Part shown: positions 18,811 through 29,076 of the stretch, one piece after another
Numbering within the stretch: the first letter of the stretch is position 1
How the letters are laid out: the number at the start of each line of letters is the position of its first letter
NCBI GenBank assembly: GCA_964420035.1
Contig: CAYQQR010000012.1
Coordinates: forward strand, 21,856 to 85,855
Reading direction: 5' to 3'
DNA: 64,000 nt
From: CAYQQR01 sp964420035
GTDB lineage: Bacteria > Bacteroidota > Bacteroidia > Bacteroidales > SM23-62
The notes under the pieces: generated by a model
The model's database searches: none
Told to the model about the DNA's origin: nothing
Seen by the model: the letters and a program-made list of their open reading frames with translations, nothing else
Program-made: the position numbers and the translations under genes

Positions 18811-18920
18811 TAATGGATATTTGTTGTAATTGGTGGATATTTGTTGTGATTGGTGGTAATTGGTGGTAATTGGTGGTAACTTGTTGCAAACCATAAATAA
18901 CCATAAATAACTTTCAGAAT
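18811..18920. repeat. 10-bp-period tandem repeat array between guaB and recQ
   Basis: About ten decamers in a row: two GGATATTTGT units alternating with TGTAATTGGT-like units, three GGTAATTGGT-like units, then two AAATAACCAT-like units. The period is close to one DNA helical turn. It lies between two divergent genes, where it could bend DNA or simply be slippage-prone. Confidence 0.75.
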
Positions 18921-18935
18921 AATCAAGTTTCTCCT

Positions 18936-20840
18936 GTGAACGATATTGGTAGCATACTCGAGAAATACTGGGGTTACGGCAAATTCCGGCCCCTTCAGGA
19001 AGATATCATTCATTCGGTATTGGAAGGAAAGGATACCCTGGGTTTGATGCCCACGGGAGGGGGTAAGTCGGTGACCTTCCAGGTACCCGCCCTGGTCATG
19101 GAAAAACTCTGCCTGGTGATAACACCGCTGATAGCTTTGATGAAAGACCAGGTGCTTAAGCTCAGGGAAAGGAACATTCCGGCAGTGGCAGTATATGCAG
19201 GCTTGTCCAGGGAAGAGATCGATGTTGCACTGGACAATTGTATCTATGGGGATATACGGTTTTTGTACTGTTCACCCGAGCGACTCGAAACCGAATTGTT
19301 CCGGACCCGTGCTCATGCGTTACCCCTGGCTATGGTCACGATAGACGAGGCCCATTGTATTTCCCAGTGGGGATACGATTTTCGTCCATCGTATTTGAAG
19401 ATTAAGAACCTAAGGGAATTTTTTCCTGATATTCCATTTTTGGCCCTGACAGCTACTGCAACACCCAAAGTTGCCGAAGATATTCAGGATAAACTTGATT
19501 TTAGGGAAAAGAATTTACTGAGAACTACCTTTGAAAGAAAAAACCTGGTATATCGTGTTGTTCAAGCAGAGGACAAATTACAGGAATTGCTGAGGATCTG
19601 CCGGGGGATTAAGGATAGCGGCATTATTTATGTAAGGCAACGCAAACATGCCCGTGAGATCGACCATTTTCTGAGACACAATAAGATCAATTCAACCCAT
19701 TATCACGCCGGCCTGGAACATAGTGTGCGGAACAGCAGGCAGGATGACTGGATGACGGGTCTTACCCGGATCATGGTGGCCACCAATGCCTTTGGCATGG
19801 GAATCGATAAACCGGATGTTCGATTTGTTGTCCACTATGATCTTCCGGATGCTCCGGAGGCCTATTTTCAGGAAGCAGGGAGATGCGGACGGGACGGGAA
19901 AAAAGCTTGGGCTATCCTGATCTGGCACGAATCCGATCTAAGCACTGCCAAGCGAAGGATCAAGAACAGTTTTCCCGAAATATCCTTCATTAAAAAAGTA
20001 TACGAATCCCTTGGGAATTATTACCAGTTGCCTGTTGGTGCGGGCAAAGGGGCCGTTTATGATTTTGTCCTGGGCGATTTCTGTCAACATTACGGCTTCA
20101 ACATTCTGCAGGCCTATAATGCCTTAAAATTTTTACAGCGGGAGTGTTACCTTGAGGTCACCGATGAGATTCATCAACCGGCCAGGATAAAATTCTTAAC
20201 CGGCCGTGAAGAACTCTATAAGTTCCAGGTTTCCCATGCCGATTATGACGGCTTCATCAAATTGCTGCTCAGGACCTATCCGGGATTATTCACGGAATAT
20301 GCAGTGATCAATGAAGCCTTCCTGGCAAGAAAAGGAGGAATCAGTGCAGAACAGGTCAAGGTATACCTGCAGAAACTGAATCACCTGGGCATCATTCATT
20401 ACCTGCCGCAAAAACAGAATCCGGTGATCGTTTTTACAGAGGAAAGGCTGGATCAGATATCCCTGCGGATCACCAAAGAAAATTATCAAACCCGGAAGGA
20501 AAATTATGAGACCCGGCTGGAGGCGATGATCCGTTATGCTTCCGGAAAAGATAAGTGCCGTTCCAAATTCCTGCTTGAATATTTCGGGGAGGAGGATGCC
20601 GGTGAATGTGGCCTGTGCGATGTTTGTCAGCAGCAGCATGAGATCGATTTGAGCAATTATGAGTTTAACCGCATAAGGGGACGGGTTAAGGAACTCTTGG
20701 AAAAAGAGCAGTTGGATTTCATGGCCTTGATGGACAACTTGAACGAACCGGAAGAAAAAGCCGGCAAAGTGGTTCGGTGGCTACTGGATCAGGGCAAGAT
20801 CGAACCGGACGATCAGGGATTCCTGGGTTTCACACACTGA
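18936..20840 (+). CDS. recQ: ATP-dependent DNA helicase RecQ
   Basis: A 634-residue 3'-5' helicase. It has RecQ motif 0 (WGYGKFRPLQEDII), Walker A PTGGGKS (about 40-46), the DEAH box in IDEAHCISQWGYDFRPSY, motif VI QEAGRCGRDG, and a zinc-binding domain with cysteines in the CRSKFLLEYFG ... CGLCDVC segment (about 545-570). The C-terminal HRDC domain appears missing or very short, as in many Bacteroidota RecQ proteins. The start is GTG at 18936; its last 11 bp overlap the convergent FemAB-like gene. Confidence 0.95.
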   Translation: MNDIGSILEKYWGYGKFRPLQEDIIHSVLEGKDTLGLMPTGGGKSVTFQVPALVMEKLCLVITPLIALMKDQVLKLRERNIPAVAVYAGLSREEIDVALDNCIYGDIRFLYCSPERLETELFRTRAHALPLAMVTIDEAHCISQWGYDFRPSYLKIKNLREFFPDIPFLALTATATPKVAEDIQDKLDFREKNLLRTTFERKNLVYRVVQAEDKLQELLRICRGIKDSGIIYVRQRKHAREIDHFLRHNKINSTHYHAGLEHSVRNSRQDDWMTGLTRIMVATNAFGMGIDKPDVRFVVHYDLPDAPEAYFQEAGRCGRDGKKAWAILIWHESDLSTAKRRIKNSFPEISFIKKVYESLGNYYQLPVGAGKGAVYDFVLGDFCQHYGFNILQAYNALKFLQRECYLEVTDEIHQPARIKFLTGREELYKFQVSHADYDGFIKLLLRTYPGLFTEYAVINEAFLARKGGISAEQVKVYLQKLNHLGIIHYLPQKQNPVIVFTEERLDQISLRITKENYQTRKENYETRLEAMIRYASGKDKCRSKFLLEYFGEEDAGECGLCDVCQQQHEIDLSNYEFNRIRGRVKELLEKEQLDFMALMDNLNEPEEKAGKVVRWLLDQGKIEPDDQGFLGFTH

Positions 20841-21957
20841 GATGATATCCCGGTGCAGTGATCTCATTGGCCCGATAACGCTGATACGCTTCCTGGTCCA
20901 GGGGGTAGTCCCAGCATCCCATTCTATGGATCTTTTTACCTCCGAAACCGGTTTTAAATCTGTACAAGCCATGCATGGGGTGGGAGGGATCGGGCGTGGG
21001 CGAAATCCCAAACATGTCGTATTCCGAGCATCCAAATTCCCTGGACCGTTTGATGGCTTCCCACTGCAAGGCATAGGCAGCCATTGTATTTCTGTTATTC
21101 GACGAGGAGACACCATAAAGATAGGTGGCCCGCTTGCCGGATATGGCTAAAAACATGGCTGCCAATGCATTGCCATTTTTTTCAGCAAGCAAAAACTTAA
21201 TATCTGTACCGGGATCATTGCTCTTCCAGGCGGTTTCCAGTACGTTTTCAAAATAGGTCCGGGAATGAGCATAGAGGTGATTGCGCTGCACAGTTTGCTT
21301 GTACAATGATTGCCAGGCATCAAGTTTACCCTGACCCGAAGGATGAACTTCAACGCCCCTCCTGGAAGATAAGCGGATGTTGTACCTTGTTTTGGATCTC
21401 ATTTGTGAGAGGAGGTTCCCCGGACTTTGCTTCAGATCAATGAATAGGGTATGGGCGGGCAGAATATCAGTGTTTGCCTTGAAAAGGTTCCAATGGGTTG
21501 TATTGAAGTTGAAACGAAATTCCTGCTTCTTTTTGTCGGGTGGCCCCAGCCAGTTATGATCCGGATCGTACCAATGTTCATCCCTGGCCCAATGCGATTC
21601 CCATGGCAGGTCGTAACGGATCATAAAACAGCTCTGCGGAAGATAGGTTCTCAATGATTCCGAAAGTTCCTCCAGCATCAAACCCTGCTGGTCCTCCGCG
21701 GGTTCCAGCCTGGGACCATAAGGAACATAAGCAATGCTGTTCTCCTCATCAGGATATTGAAGAAGGACCAACAGGTCATCGTCCAGGTATTGAGATCCGG
21801 GACTTCCGTTTCCGGGATCCCTGTCCTTGATTTTAAATCTGAAAGCTTTGGGCGTCAGGCCCTGTTTTTGCTTAAGTTTTGCCCAGTATCTGGTTTGCTG
21901 TAAAAGGGAGGTTTCCCGGATGGAATGATAATACTTCTGTTCCAGTCCAATCACCAT
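20830..21957 (-). CDS. FemAB-like peptidoglycan bridge/GNAT-fold aminoacyl transferase
   Basis: A 375-residue protein from the ATG at 21957 (another ATG at 21993 would add 12 residues). It resembles the FemAB/lipid II aminoacyltransferase family: SKTRYNIRLSSRRGVEVHPSG in the first GNAT-like half and a second half with AMFLAISGKRATYLYGVSSSNN and ALQWEAIKRSREFGCSEYDMFGI. Such proteins use aminoacyl-tRNA to add residues to cell-wall precursors, though many Bacteroidota members are uncharacterised. Confidence 0.85.
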   Translation of the reverse strand: MVIGLEQKYYHSIRETSLLQQTRYWAKLKQKQGLTPKAFRFKIKDRDPGNGSPGSQYLDDDLLVLLQYPDEENSIAYVPYGPRLEPAEDQQGLMLEELSESLRTYLPQSCFMIRYDLPWESHWARDEHWYDPDHNWLGPPDKKKQEFRFNFNTTHWNLFKANTDILPAHTLFIDLKQSPGNLLSQMRSKTRYNIRLSSRRGVEVHPSGQGKLDAWQSLYKQTVQRNHLYAHSRTYFENVLETAWKSNDPGTDIKFLLAEKNGNALAAMFLAISGKRATYLYGVSSSNNRNTMAAYALQWEAIKRSREFGCSEYDMFGISPTPDPSHPMHGLYRFKTGFGGKKIHRMGCWDYPLDQEAYQRYRANEITAPGYHLSV

Positions 21958-21993
21958 AATTCGCACTGTAAAGGAAAGAAATTTTATGCCCAA

Positions 21994-22379
21994 TTACCAA
22001 TTTAAGACTACCGGATTGGCAGGGGATACAAAGAACCGTGAAGCAGGAGTGTTGAAAAGCCATCCTCCTGCGCCAAGGCTTGCACCTGCGCTTTAGCTTT
22101 GGCGGCACGCTGACGGAGGACGCAGAAGAGCTGAAGAGTGAAAGAGAATTCAGAATGAGGGTGTGAGTATTGGGTATCGGTATAATTACTGTTCAGTTGT
22201 TAATCCAGTTTTATGAATTTGATATTTGATCCTGTAAATACTCAGCGAACGCTCCCTTTTTACACACCTGAATCTATACTTTCCCTGATTTTTTATTTTT
22301 TCAGTTCATCCTGCACCGGTATCTTCGTGTTTTATTACCTTTGCCGGTGGCCGAAACCAATAATCGATATCGGTAAGCA
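21994..22379. other. Gene-free 386 bp with one hairpin
   Basis: Divergent intergenic region between the FemAB-like gene and the His-rich membrane protein gene. It holds a GC-rich hairpin, CGCCAAGGCT (22071-22080) pairing with AGCTTTGGCG (22095-22104) with one G-T mismatch. A TACCTTTG box (22336-22343, TAnnTTTG form) 37 bp before the next gene could be its -7 element. I see no coding remnant. Confidence 0.5.
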
Positions 22380-22754
22380 GTGAAGGCAATTTCTTTATAT
22401 CGTTCTGAAATTCGATTTATGTTCACATGCCTGTTAGTGGCCTTATTCACTCTCCAGGTTTCCAACCGTACCGTTTTTATTCATTCCCACCATTTACCCG
22501 ACGGACGGGTGGTCACCCATGCCCATCCCTATGATAAAGGTAATGATAAGGATCCTTACAAAACCCATCACCACAGTCTTGCACAATTCTACTTGTTAAA
22601 TAGCCTTGATTTATTATTCTTCTCGTTTACCGCGCTGGCATCCCTGATCGCGGTATTCGGCCTTATCCGGCATTATTTACCGACCCTAAAAGGATATCCG
22701 AATCCATCCCTTCATCCGCGCACGGGACGTTCCCCTCCCTGCTTAGCGGCATAA
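22380..22754 (+). CDS. Small His-rich membrane protein next to TonB receptor
   Basis: A 124-residue protein with two predicted membrane segments (about 13-30 and 72-95) bracketing a histidine-rich loop (HSHHLPDGRVVTHAHPYD and KTHHHSL, about 36-66). Such loops usually bind transition metals. It starts at GTG 22380 (an ATG at 22419 is possible) and is followed 106 bp downstream by a TonB receptor on the same strand. A role in metal or metal-complex handling with that receptor is inferred from the histidines and context only. Confidence 0.7.
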   Translation: MKAISLYRSEIRFMFTCLLVALFTLQVSNRTVFIHSHHLPDGRVVTHAHPYDKGNDKDPYKTHHHSLAQFYLLNSLDLLFFSFTALASLIAVFGLIRHYLPTLKGYPNPSLHPRTGRSPPCLAA

Positions 22755-22860
22755 GCAAGTTTTTTCCCGGGAATTATTTCGCGTGTGGAATTACTATATC
22801 CACCCGCCCTGTTTCCATTTCGTTCAAAGAATACATTTTCACTCCCATAATTCTAGCATA

Positions 22861-25245
22861 ATGTCGCTATTCAGAAAAAAATTATTTATTCTTATAATAC
22901 TTTCTGTTATTGCAATAACGGTATCGGCCCAAAAAGAAAAAACCGATGCCATTATTGTCGGTCATGTGGTTGCCGAGGGCAAACATTTGCCTTTTGTGAA
23001 TGTAAGCGTCAAAGGAACCACGATGGGCACGGTTACCGATGAGACCGGTCATTACCAGTTGGTGAAATTACCGGCAGGCCCGGTAACCCTGGTTGTGAGT
23101 GCGGTAGGGTACAAATCCCTGGAAAAAACCATTATTGCTGAAGCCAACACCACCAGGGAAGTCAATTTTGATCTTGAAAAAGATATCCTGCACCTGGATG
23201 AAGTGGTAATATCCGCTGATCGTACGGGCAGAAAAAGGACAGAAGCTCCGGTGATGGTTTCAACCATCAAACCTGAATTATTCAGCAATATCCAGTCGGT
23301 TACCTTGAGCGAAGGACTGAATTTCAGCCCGGGTTTACGCCTGGAAAACAACTGCCAGAACTGCGGGTTCACCCAGGTTCGAATGAACGGACTGGAAGGG
23401 CCATACACCCAAATTCTGATAAACAACCGTCCTGTTTTTAGTTCTCTTGCAGCAGTATATGGATTGGAATTCATTCCCTCCAGTATGATCGAAAGGGTGG
23501 AGGTATCGCGTGGCGGGGGATCGGCACTGTATGGCAGCAACGCAATTGCCGGTACGATAAACATCATATTAAAGGAACCCCTTAGAAATACCTATGAAGT
23601 TGGAGTAAACAATACCATAACCGGAACAGGATTCAATAAACCGGGGGGATCCGTACCGGATTATTCAGCCCATTTCAATACTTCATTGGTGTCTGACGAT
23701 TTAAAAACGGGAATGACCCTTTATGGATTCTCAAGAAAAAGAAATATGTTTGATGCCAATGATGACGGCTTTTCGGAACTTTCGCGGTTGAAGAATCTGA
23801 GTCTGGGGACCCGCCTGTTTCACCGCTTCAGTTACCGGAGCATTTTATCAGTTGATTTTTTTAATATCCGGGAGGACAGGGACGGGGGGAGCAAGCCTGA
23901 CCGGCCCCTTCACGAGAGAGATATTGCCGAAGCCGTTAAGCACAACATGGCCGTTGGAGCGATCACTTATGAGCAATATTTGCGCGAATATGATCTTTTG
24001 TCTGTTTATGCTTCCGGCCAATATCTGGACCGTGATTCATATTATGGTGCGCACCGGTCCCTGAGTGCATACGGGAATTCAAAGGACAAGAGTTATAATT
24101 TCGGGGCTCAGTATAAATTAGCCTTCGATCATACTTCGGTTGTTGCGGGGATTGAAAATACAGGGAGCTTGTTGACGGATAAAAAACTGGGCTATCCCGA
24201 CTATGATAATGCCGTTATTGAAGGGGACAGCATCATATCGGTACCGCATGTACCCTGTACCCTAATCGCGGATCAACATTTGAATACCACGGGCTTTTTC
24301 CTTCATTACGAAACAAAATGGAAACGGACCCGGATCGCGGTGGGGACCCGCATGGACCGTTACCAGGTCAAGAATCTTGCCAGGGAAGGACAGGGATTTA
24401 ATACAGGAAATGTATTCAGCCCACGGCTTAGCTTAATGTATTCCATCACCGGCCAGCTGAAGGCCAGGACCTCCTATTCCCATGGTTATCGTGCACCGCG
24501 GATCTTTAACGAAGATTTGCATATAGAGACTTCAGGGGCAAGGCAGGTCATCATTGCCAATGATCCTGATCTGAAACAGGAAACCAGTCGCTCGGTGAAA
24601 GCCTCCCTGGATTACACTGGCATCATCGGAAAGATTTATACCGGTCTGTTGATCGAAGGCTTTTATACCCGCCTGATGGATCCTTTTGTAAGTGAAATAG
24701 GGATACCGGATGAAAATGGCAGGGTGATCTATACCCGCGAGAATGCAGAAGACGAGGCCACGGTTTCCGGTGTAAATCTGGAATTAAAGATCAATTACGG
24801 GAAAACCGCGGTATTCAGTTCCGGTTTCACCTTTCAAACCAGCCGGTATGAAGAACCACAGGATTTTAATGAAAGAGATTTCTTCAGAAGCCCCAATCAG
24901 TATGGCTTCTTTACATTTGACTGGAAGGCAAAGAAAAAGTTTGGATTTTCTGCTACCGGCAACTATACCGGTACCATGCTGATGCCCTATTTTGGTCCGG
25001 AAACAAATCCGGAAACCGGCGAGCTCAGGGAATCCGATCCCTTTCTCGACCTGGGGCTGAAGTTAAAGTATACAATGAAATTGAACGGAGCGAGCATGCA
25101 ATGGTACACGGGGATCAAAAATATATTCAATGCCTATCAATCCGATTTTGATACGGGTATCGACCGGGATCCGGGATATATCTACGGACCGGTGAACCCG
25201 CGAAGCATTTACCTTGGGATCAAGATCGGCAATGTCTTGGATTGA
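22861..25245 (+). CDS. TonB-dependent outer membrane receptor with carboxypeptidase-like N-terminal domain
   Basis: A 794-residue receptor from the ATG at 22861, which starts directly at a signal peptide ending near VSA. It has a carboxypeptidase-regulatory-like domain (about 30-110), a plug domain (about 120-235, RTEAPVMVSTIKPELF and RVEVSRGGGSALYGSNAIAG) and a beta-barrel to the C terminus. The plug contains NCQNCGFTQVRMNGL with a Cys-x2-Cys pair seen in a metal/heme-type receptor subgroup. The neighbouring His-rich protein supports a metal-related substrate, but the sequence alone does not name it. Confidence 0.93.
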   Translation: MSLFRKKLFILIILSVIAITVSAQKEKTDAIIVGHVVAEGKHLPFVNVSVKGTTMGTVTDETGHYQLVKLPAGPVTLVVSAVGYKSLEKTIIAEANTTREVNFDLEKDILHLDEVVISADRTGRKRTEAPVMVSTIKPELFSNIQSVTLSEGLNFSPGLRLENNCQNCGFTQVRMNGLEGPYTQILINNRPVFSSLAAVYGLEFIPSSMIERVEVSRGGGSALYGSNAIAGTINIILKEPLRNTYEVGVNNTITGTGFNKPGGSVPDYSAHFNTSLVSDDLKTGMTLYGFSRKRNMFDANDDGFSELSRLKNLSLGTRLFHRFSYRSILSVDFFNIREDRDGGSKPDRPLHERDIAEAVKHNMAVGAITYEQYLREYDLLSVYASGQYLDRDSYYGAHRSLSAYGNSKDKSYNFGAQYKLAFDHTSVVAGIENTGSLLTDKKLGYPDYDNAVIEGDSIISVPHVPCTLIADQHLNTTGFFLHYETKWKRTRIAVGTRMDRYQVKNLAREGQGFNTGNVFSPRLSLMYSITGQLKARTSYSHGYRAPRIFNEDLHIETSGARQVIIANDPDLKQETSRSVKASLDYTGIIGKIYTGLLIEGFYTRLMDPFVSEIGIPDENGRVIYTRENAEDEATVSGVNLELKINYGKTAVFSSGFTFQTSRYEEPQDFNERDFFRSPNQYGFFTFDWKAKKKFGFSATGNYTGTMLMPYFGPETNPETGELRESDPFLDLGLKLKYTMKLNGASMQWYTGIKNIFNAYQSDFDTGIDRDPGYIYGPVNPRSIYLGIKIGNVLD

Positions 25246-25259
25246 ACCTCAGCTTTTTT

Positions 25260-25390
25260 GAATTACGCGAGCGCGTTCCCCGTAGCTCTGCCGCTGAGTA
25301 AGCGAGCACCATTAAAATAAACAATTAATCGGTGATTGGCTCCGCCGAGCTAAAGGTTCCCCGCGGCTTGCCGCGAGGAGAGTCAATGGT
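25260..25390. repeat. Two-hairpin interspersed repeat, copy A
   Basis: A 131-bp element about 92% identical to 63609-63739, with a related inverted copy at 52575-52698. It starts GAATTACGCGAGCGC and ends GAGAGTCAAT. Hairpin 2 (CCCCGCGGC/GCCGCGAGG) is intact here, whereas hairpin 1 is degraded. It begins 14 bp after the TonB receptor stop. It has no coding capacity and resembles REP/BIME-like or MITE-like elements. Confidence 0.85.
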
Positions 25391-25472
25391 GCGATCGGGG
25401 TCACGTCCCGGAAGGACAGGCCAAAATAACTGAGCCATCCGGGTTCGTCAAAATCGCCCCGGTGAGTGGTCC

Positions 25473-28400
25473 TTACCTGGCCACCTGTACCTTTTCGATG
25501 ATGATCCTGTCGGTTGTATGGATCTGCAAAAAGTATATGCCGGGGCGAAGGTGGCCTACGCTGATCTCGTGCTCAAAAGCTTGGATGGTTTCAACAGAAA
25601 GTACCTGTCCGGTAAGGTTGATCAGGCATAGTTTCTGCATCATTTCCGTGGATTCAACGAATAGCTTACTTCGTGCCGGGGTTGGATAGAGAGCTATTTC
25701 ACATCCGGTAATTTCCTGAACCGAAACATCCTCCACCTCAAATGTTGCTGTCAGGGTTACATGACCCGCCGGCATGGTGAGGGTCGCTTCGGCAGTCCCG
25801 GCATCGTCGAGATGGGCCGTATCCCCGGTCCAGCCGGAGAAGACATACCGGGTTTCAGCCGTGGCGGTCAGCGTAATCACATCCCCCATGTTGTAGTGAT
25901 CCTGCGCGGGATTCCGGCTCACCGTTCCGGCCCCATCCGGTTCGATAGTTATTGTGAGTGTATAATCGACCGGTGCAAACGTAGCAGTAAGCGTTATATG
26001 ATCTGCCGGCATGAGCACCGTTATTTCGGCCGCGTTCGCATCATCGATATGGGCGATATCCCCCGACCATTCCACAAAACTGTAACCATCTTCGGGAAGG
26101 GCGGTCAGGGTAAGCGTATCGCCCCAGTGGTAGTAATCTTTTTCCGGATCAAATGCTACGGTGCCTGATCCTGCCGGAGTGGTATTTGCGGTTACTTCAA
26201 AATCAAAAGGTGCAAAATTGGCGGTCAGTGTTTTGTTTTCAGCAGGCACTTCAAAGCTGTAATCGGCAAGCGTACTCACTTCGTCACCATTTTCGCCGGT
26301 CCAGTTGACAAACGTAAAATTGGGGTTTGCAACCGCATGCACCGTCACATGATCTCCTTCGTTAAACAATCCATCTCCTTCAACAACTCCTCCTTCGGCC
26401 GGACTTTTGGCAAGCGCTATATAATACATCTCAAACACCTCCGTTGAGAGTCCGCCATCATAGATGGTCCAGTTCAGCTCCTGGATCAAAAAATCCCTTC
26501 GATCGGCCGGCAAGTCAGCGCTGTACTTGCTTTGGCCTCCGTGAAAGATTAGATTTTCCTGCAGATCAAGGTGGGACCACCGCACCAACAGTTTATTGTA
26601 ATTTTCAGTGGACAGGGCAGCAGTCACAAGAAAATCCGTGAAGTCTTCCACGTTCGAAACGTCCCATTCACTGATATCCTGGTCAAAGGGGCATGACCGG
26701 AACATCCCGGACATGTTTGTGACACGGCTCACGTCCCAGGAACTGATATCCTGGTTAAAGTCCGATGACCGGAACATATCGCCCATAACGGTTACATTTC
26801 CGACCTCCCAGTCACTGAGATACTGGTTAAAATCGGACGCGAACATAAACATTCCCCACATGCTTTCCACATTGTTCACATCCCAGTTCCCGATGGGGTG
26901 ATTAAAAGGGGAACCATAGAACATTCCGGCCATATTCGTCACATTGGCGACATTCCAGGACCCGATCGCCCGGTTGAATTCAGATCCGGAGAACATGCCG
27001 TTCATATCGGTAACATTGCTAACGATCCAGGGACCGATGTCCTGGTTAAAATCGGAATCAGCGAACAATCTACTCATGTTGGTTACCTGGCTCACGTCCC
27101 AACCACTGATATCCTGGTTGAACGGGGTCCTCTCAAACATCGAACGCGTATCTGTCACCTTGCTCACATCCCATCCGCTGATATCCTGATTGAAAGCGGA
27201 GTTCCTGAACATGAGTGCCATCGATGCGACATTCCCGGATGCCTGGTCAAAGAAATCGCCCGCGGTAAACGCGGTCACCCCGGTATGCGCGAACATGTAT
27301 TCCGCACTGGTAATGCCTGTGACGCCGTCGGAAACCGGGGTCAGAATATCTTTCAGCAAGGGGGCATACGGACAATGTACCCAGCCCCCCGTGGTTTTAT
27401 AGGCGATACGTTGGGCCTGGCCCTTCACCTTAATGGTCCATTCACCGGCCTCCCCATAGTCGTGTAAGGGTTCAACATCCCCATTGTACACGACAGCGCT
27501 GTCCTCTTTCCAAAGCACGCAAAGGTCTAATGCTCCATCGGCAATGAACTTATAGTCGGTCTGCTCTGCCGTGGTTTCAATCACAAAGGTGTAGGTGTTT
27601 TCCTGTTCCGGGTAGAGGTCAAAATGCGCCGTGATCGTTACATTATCAGCAGGCATGGTAAAAGTTGTTGCCGGGGCGTTCGCGTCGTTAAAAATGCCTC
27701 CGGTAGCTTCCCAGTTGACGAATTGGAAAAAGGGATGCGCGGTAGCACTGACAGCAACGGTTTCGCCTTCTTCGTAAAAGCCTTCACCCGCGGAGTTTCC
27801 TCCCTGGCCGGGCATTGACGTAACGTGCAGGTAGAGCAGATCAAATTCCTCCCCGGTGTCACCTGCATCCGTGAAGTTCCAGTTAAATGTATTTTCTATG
27901 TAGGTTCTTCGCTCTGCCGGGAATCCAAGGTCGTAGGTGCTGTTATCCGCCTGGAAGTAATTATCCGCCTCCAACTCCTGGTAGGACCATTTAACCAGGA
28001 GCTTGTTATAGTTTTCCGTTGAAAAGGAGGATCCGTTCAGGAAAGCGGTAAATCCTTTTACATTGGAGACATCCCATCCGCTGATATCCTGGTCGAACGG
28101 CGTATCTGAGAACATATAGCTCATCAGGGTTACATTGGAGACATTCCAACCACTGATATCCTGGTTGAACGGAGTTTTCGGAAACATGCTGTACATGTTG
28201 GTTACGTTTGACACATCCCAGCCACTGATATCCTGGTTAAAGGCACTCCCCTCGAACATGCCGGATGTGCTGGTGATGTTGCTCACATCCCACCCCCCGA
28301 TATTCTGGTTGAAAGAGGAGGCATTTCGGAAGAGACCGTTCGCGTAGGTAACATTTCCGACGTTCCAGCTGCCAATATCCTGGTTGAAGGGGGTGTCGCT

Positions 28401-29006
28401 GAACATATAACCCATGGCCGTCACGCTCGACACATCCCAGCCACCAATGTCCTGATCAAAGAAAGCGTTTCCCTGGAACATGCTGTTCATATTCGAAACC
28501 CGGCTTACATCCCAGCCACTGATATCCTGGTTAAAATCAGCATTGCGGAACATGTTGCTCATATCTGTTACATTGCCGGATGTTTCATCAAAAAAACCGG
28601 CCGCTGTAAAGCTTGTAACCTTCGTATCCATAAACATCTTATTGGCACTTGTAATCCCGATAACACCTGTGGAAACGGGTGTCAGGATGTCTTTAAGCAT
28701 GGGAGCATAGGGACAATCCCAGTCCGTGCTGAAAGCGATCCGGCTTGCCGTGCCCTTTATTTGAAGGGTCCATTCACCGGCTTCACCATAGTCGTGAGCG
28801 GGCATAACGGATCCGTTAAAGATATCTGTGCCACTGCCATCCCCCCAATCGACCTCGAATTCAAAAGCATCATCTACGATGAAGGCGTATTCGGTTTTTT
28901 CCCCGCTGGTTTCGATCACAAAATCGAAGGTATTTTGCGCGACCACTCGCGGGAGAAAATTCAGGGCAATAAAGGAAAAAATGATGTGAAAGAAATATCG
29001 TTTCAT
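25473..29006 (-). CDS. BspA-like (DUF285) duplicated surface protein with InlB-type repeats and T9SS domain
   Basis: A 1,177-residue secreted protein from the ATG at 29006 (signal peptide about 1-24). It contains two tandem versions of one module: an N-terminal beta domain (FVIETSGEKTEYAF / FVIETTAEQTDYKF, each with HDYGEAGEWT and CPYAP) followed by DUF285 repeats of about 32 residues (FNQDISGWDVSNVTNM type; 7 in module 1, 8 in module 2) and one InlB B-type repeat. Two more B repeats follow (GDTLTLTALPEDGYSFVEWSGD), then a C-terminal T9SS sorting domain (ALYPTPARSKL ... GIYFLQI). An adhesin-like role is likely. Confidence 0.92.
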   Translation of the reverse strand: MKRYFFHIIFSFIALNFLPRVVAQNTFDFVIETSGEKTEYAFIVDDAFEFEVDWGDGSGTDIFNGSVMPAHDYGEAGEWTLQIKGTASRIAFSTDWDCPYAPMLKDILTPVSTGVIGITSANKMFMDTKVTSFTAAGFFDETSGNVTDMSNMFRNADFNQDISGWDVSRVSNMNSMFQGNAFFDQDIGGWDVSSVTAMGYMFSDTPFNQDIGSWNVGNVTYANGLFRNASSFNQNIGGWDVSNITSTSGMFEGSAFNQDISGWDVSNVTNMYSMFPKTPFNQDISGWNVSNVTLMSYMFSDTPFDQDISGWDVSNVKGFTAFLNGSSFSTENYNKLLVKWSYQELEADNYFQADNSTYDLGFPAERRTYIENTFNWNFTDAGDTGEEFDLLYLHVTSMPGQGGNSAGEGFYEEGETVAVSATAHPFFQFVNWEATGGIFNDANAPATTFTMPADNVTITAHFDLYPEQENTYTFVIETTAEQTDYKFIADGALDLCVLWKEDSAVVYNGDVEPLHDYGEAGEWTIKVKGQAQRIAYKTTGGWVHCPYAPLLKDILTPVSDGVTGITSAEYMFAHTGVTAFTAGDFFDQASGNVASMALMFRNSAFNQDISGWDVSKVTDTRSMFERTPFNQDISGWDVSQVTNMSRLFADSDFNQDIGPWIVSNVTDMNGMFSGSEFNRAIGSWNVANVTNMAGMFYGSPFNHPIGNWDVNNVESMWGMFMFASDFNQYLSDWEVGNVTVMGDMFRSSDFNQDISSWDVSRVTNMSGMFRSCPFDQDISEWDVSNVEDFTDFLVTAALSTENYNKLLVRWSHLDLQENLIFHGGQSKYSADLPADRRDFLIQELNWTIYDGGLSTEVFEMYYIALAKSPAEGGVVEGDGLFNEGDHVTVHAVANPNFTFVNWTGENGDEVSTLADYSFEVPAENKTLTANFAPFDFEVTANTTPAGSGTVAFDPEKDYYHWGDTLTLTALPEDGYSFVEWSGDIAHIDDANAAEITVLMPADHITLTATFAPVDYTLTITIEPDGAGTVSRNPAQDHYNMGDVITLTATAETRYVFSGWTGDTAHLDDAGTAEATLTMPAGHVTLTATFEVEDVSVQEITGCEIALYPTPARSKLFVESTEMMQKLCLINLTGQVLSVETIQAFEHEISVGHLRPGIYFLQIHTTDRIIIEKVQVAR

Positions 29007-29076
29007 GGTTGTATTGTTCAGGTGCAAAATTAGCGAAAAATAAAATTAATGGTTGAGTGTCATCAACCGGTTGATT

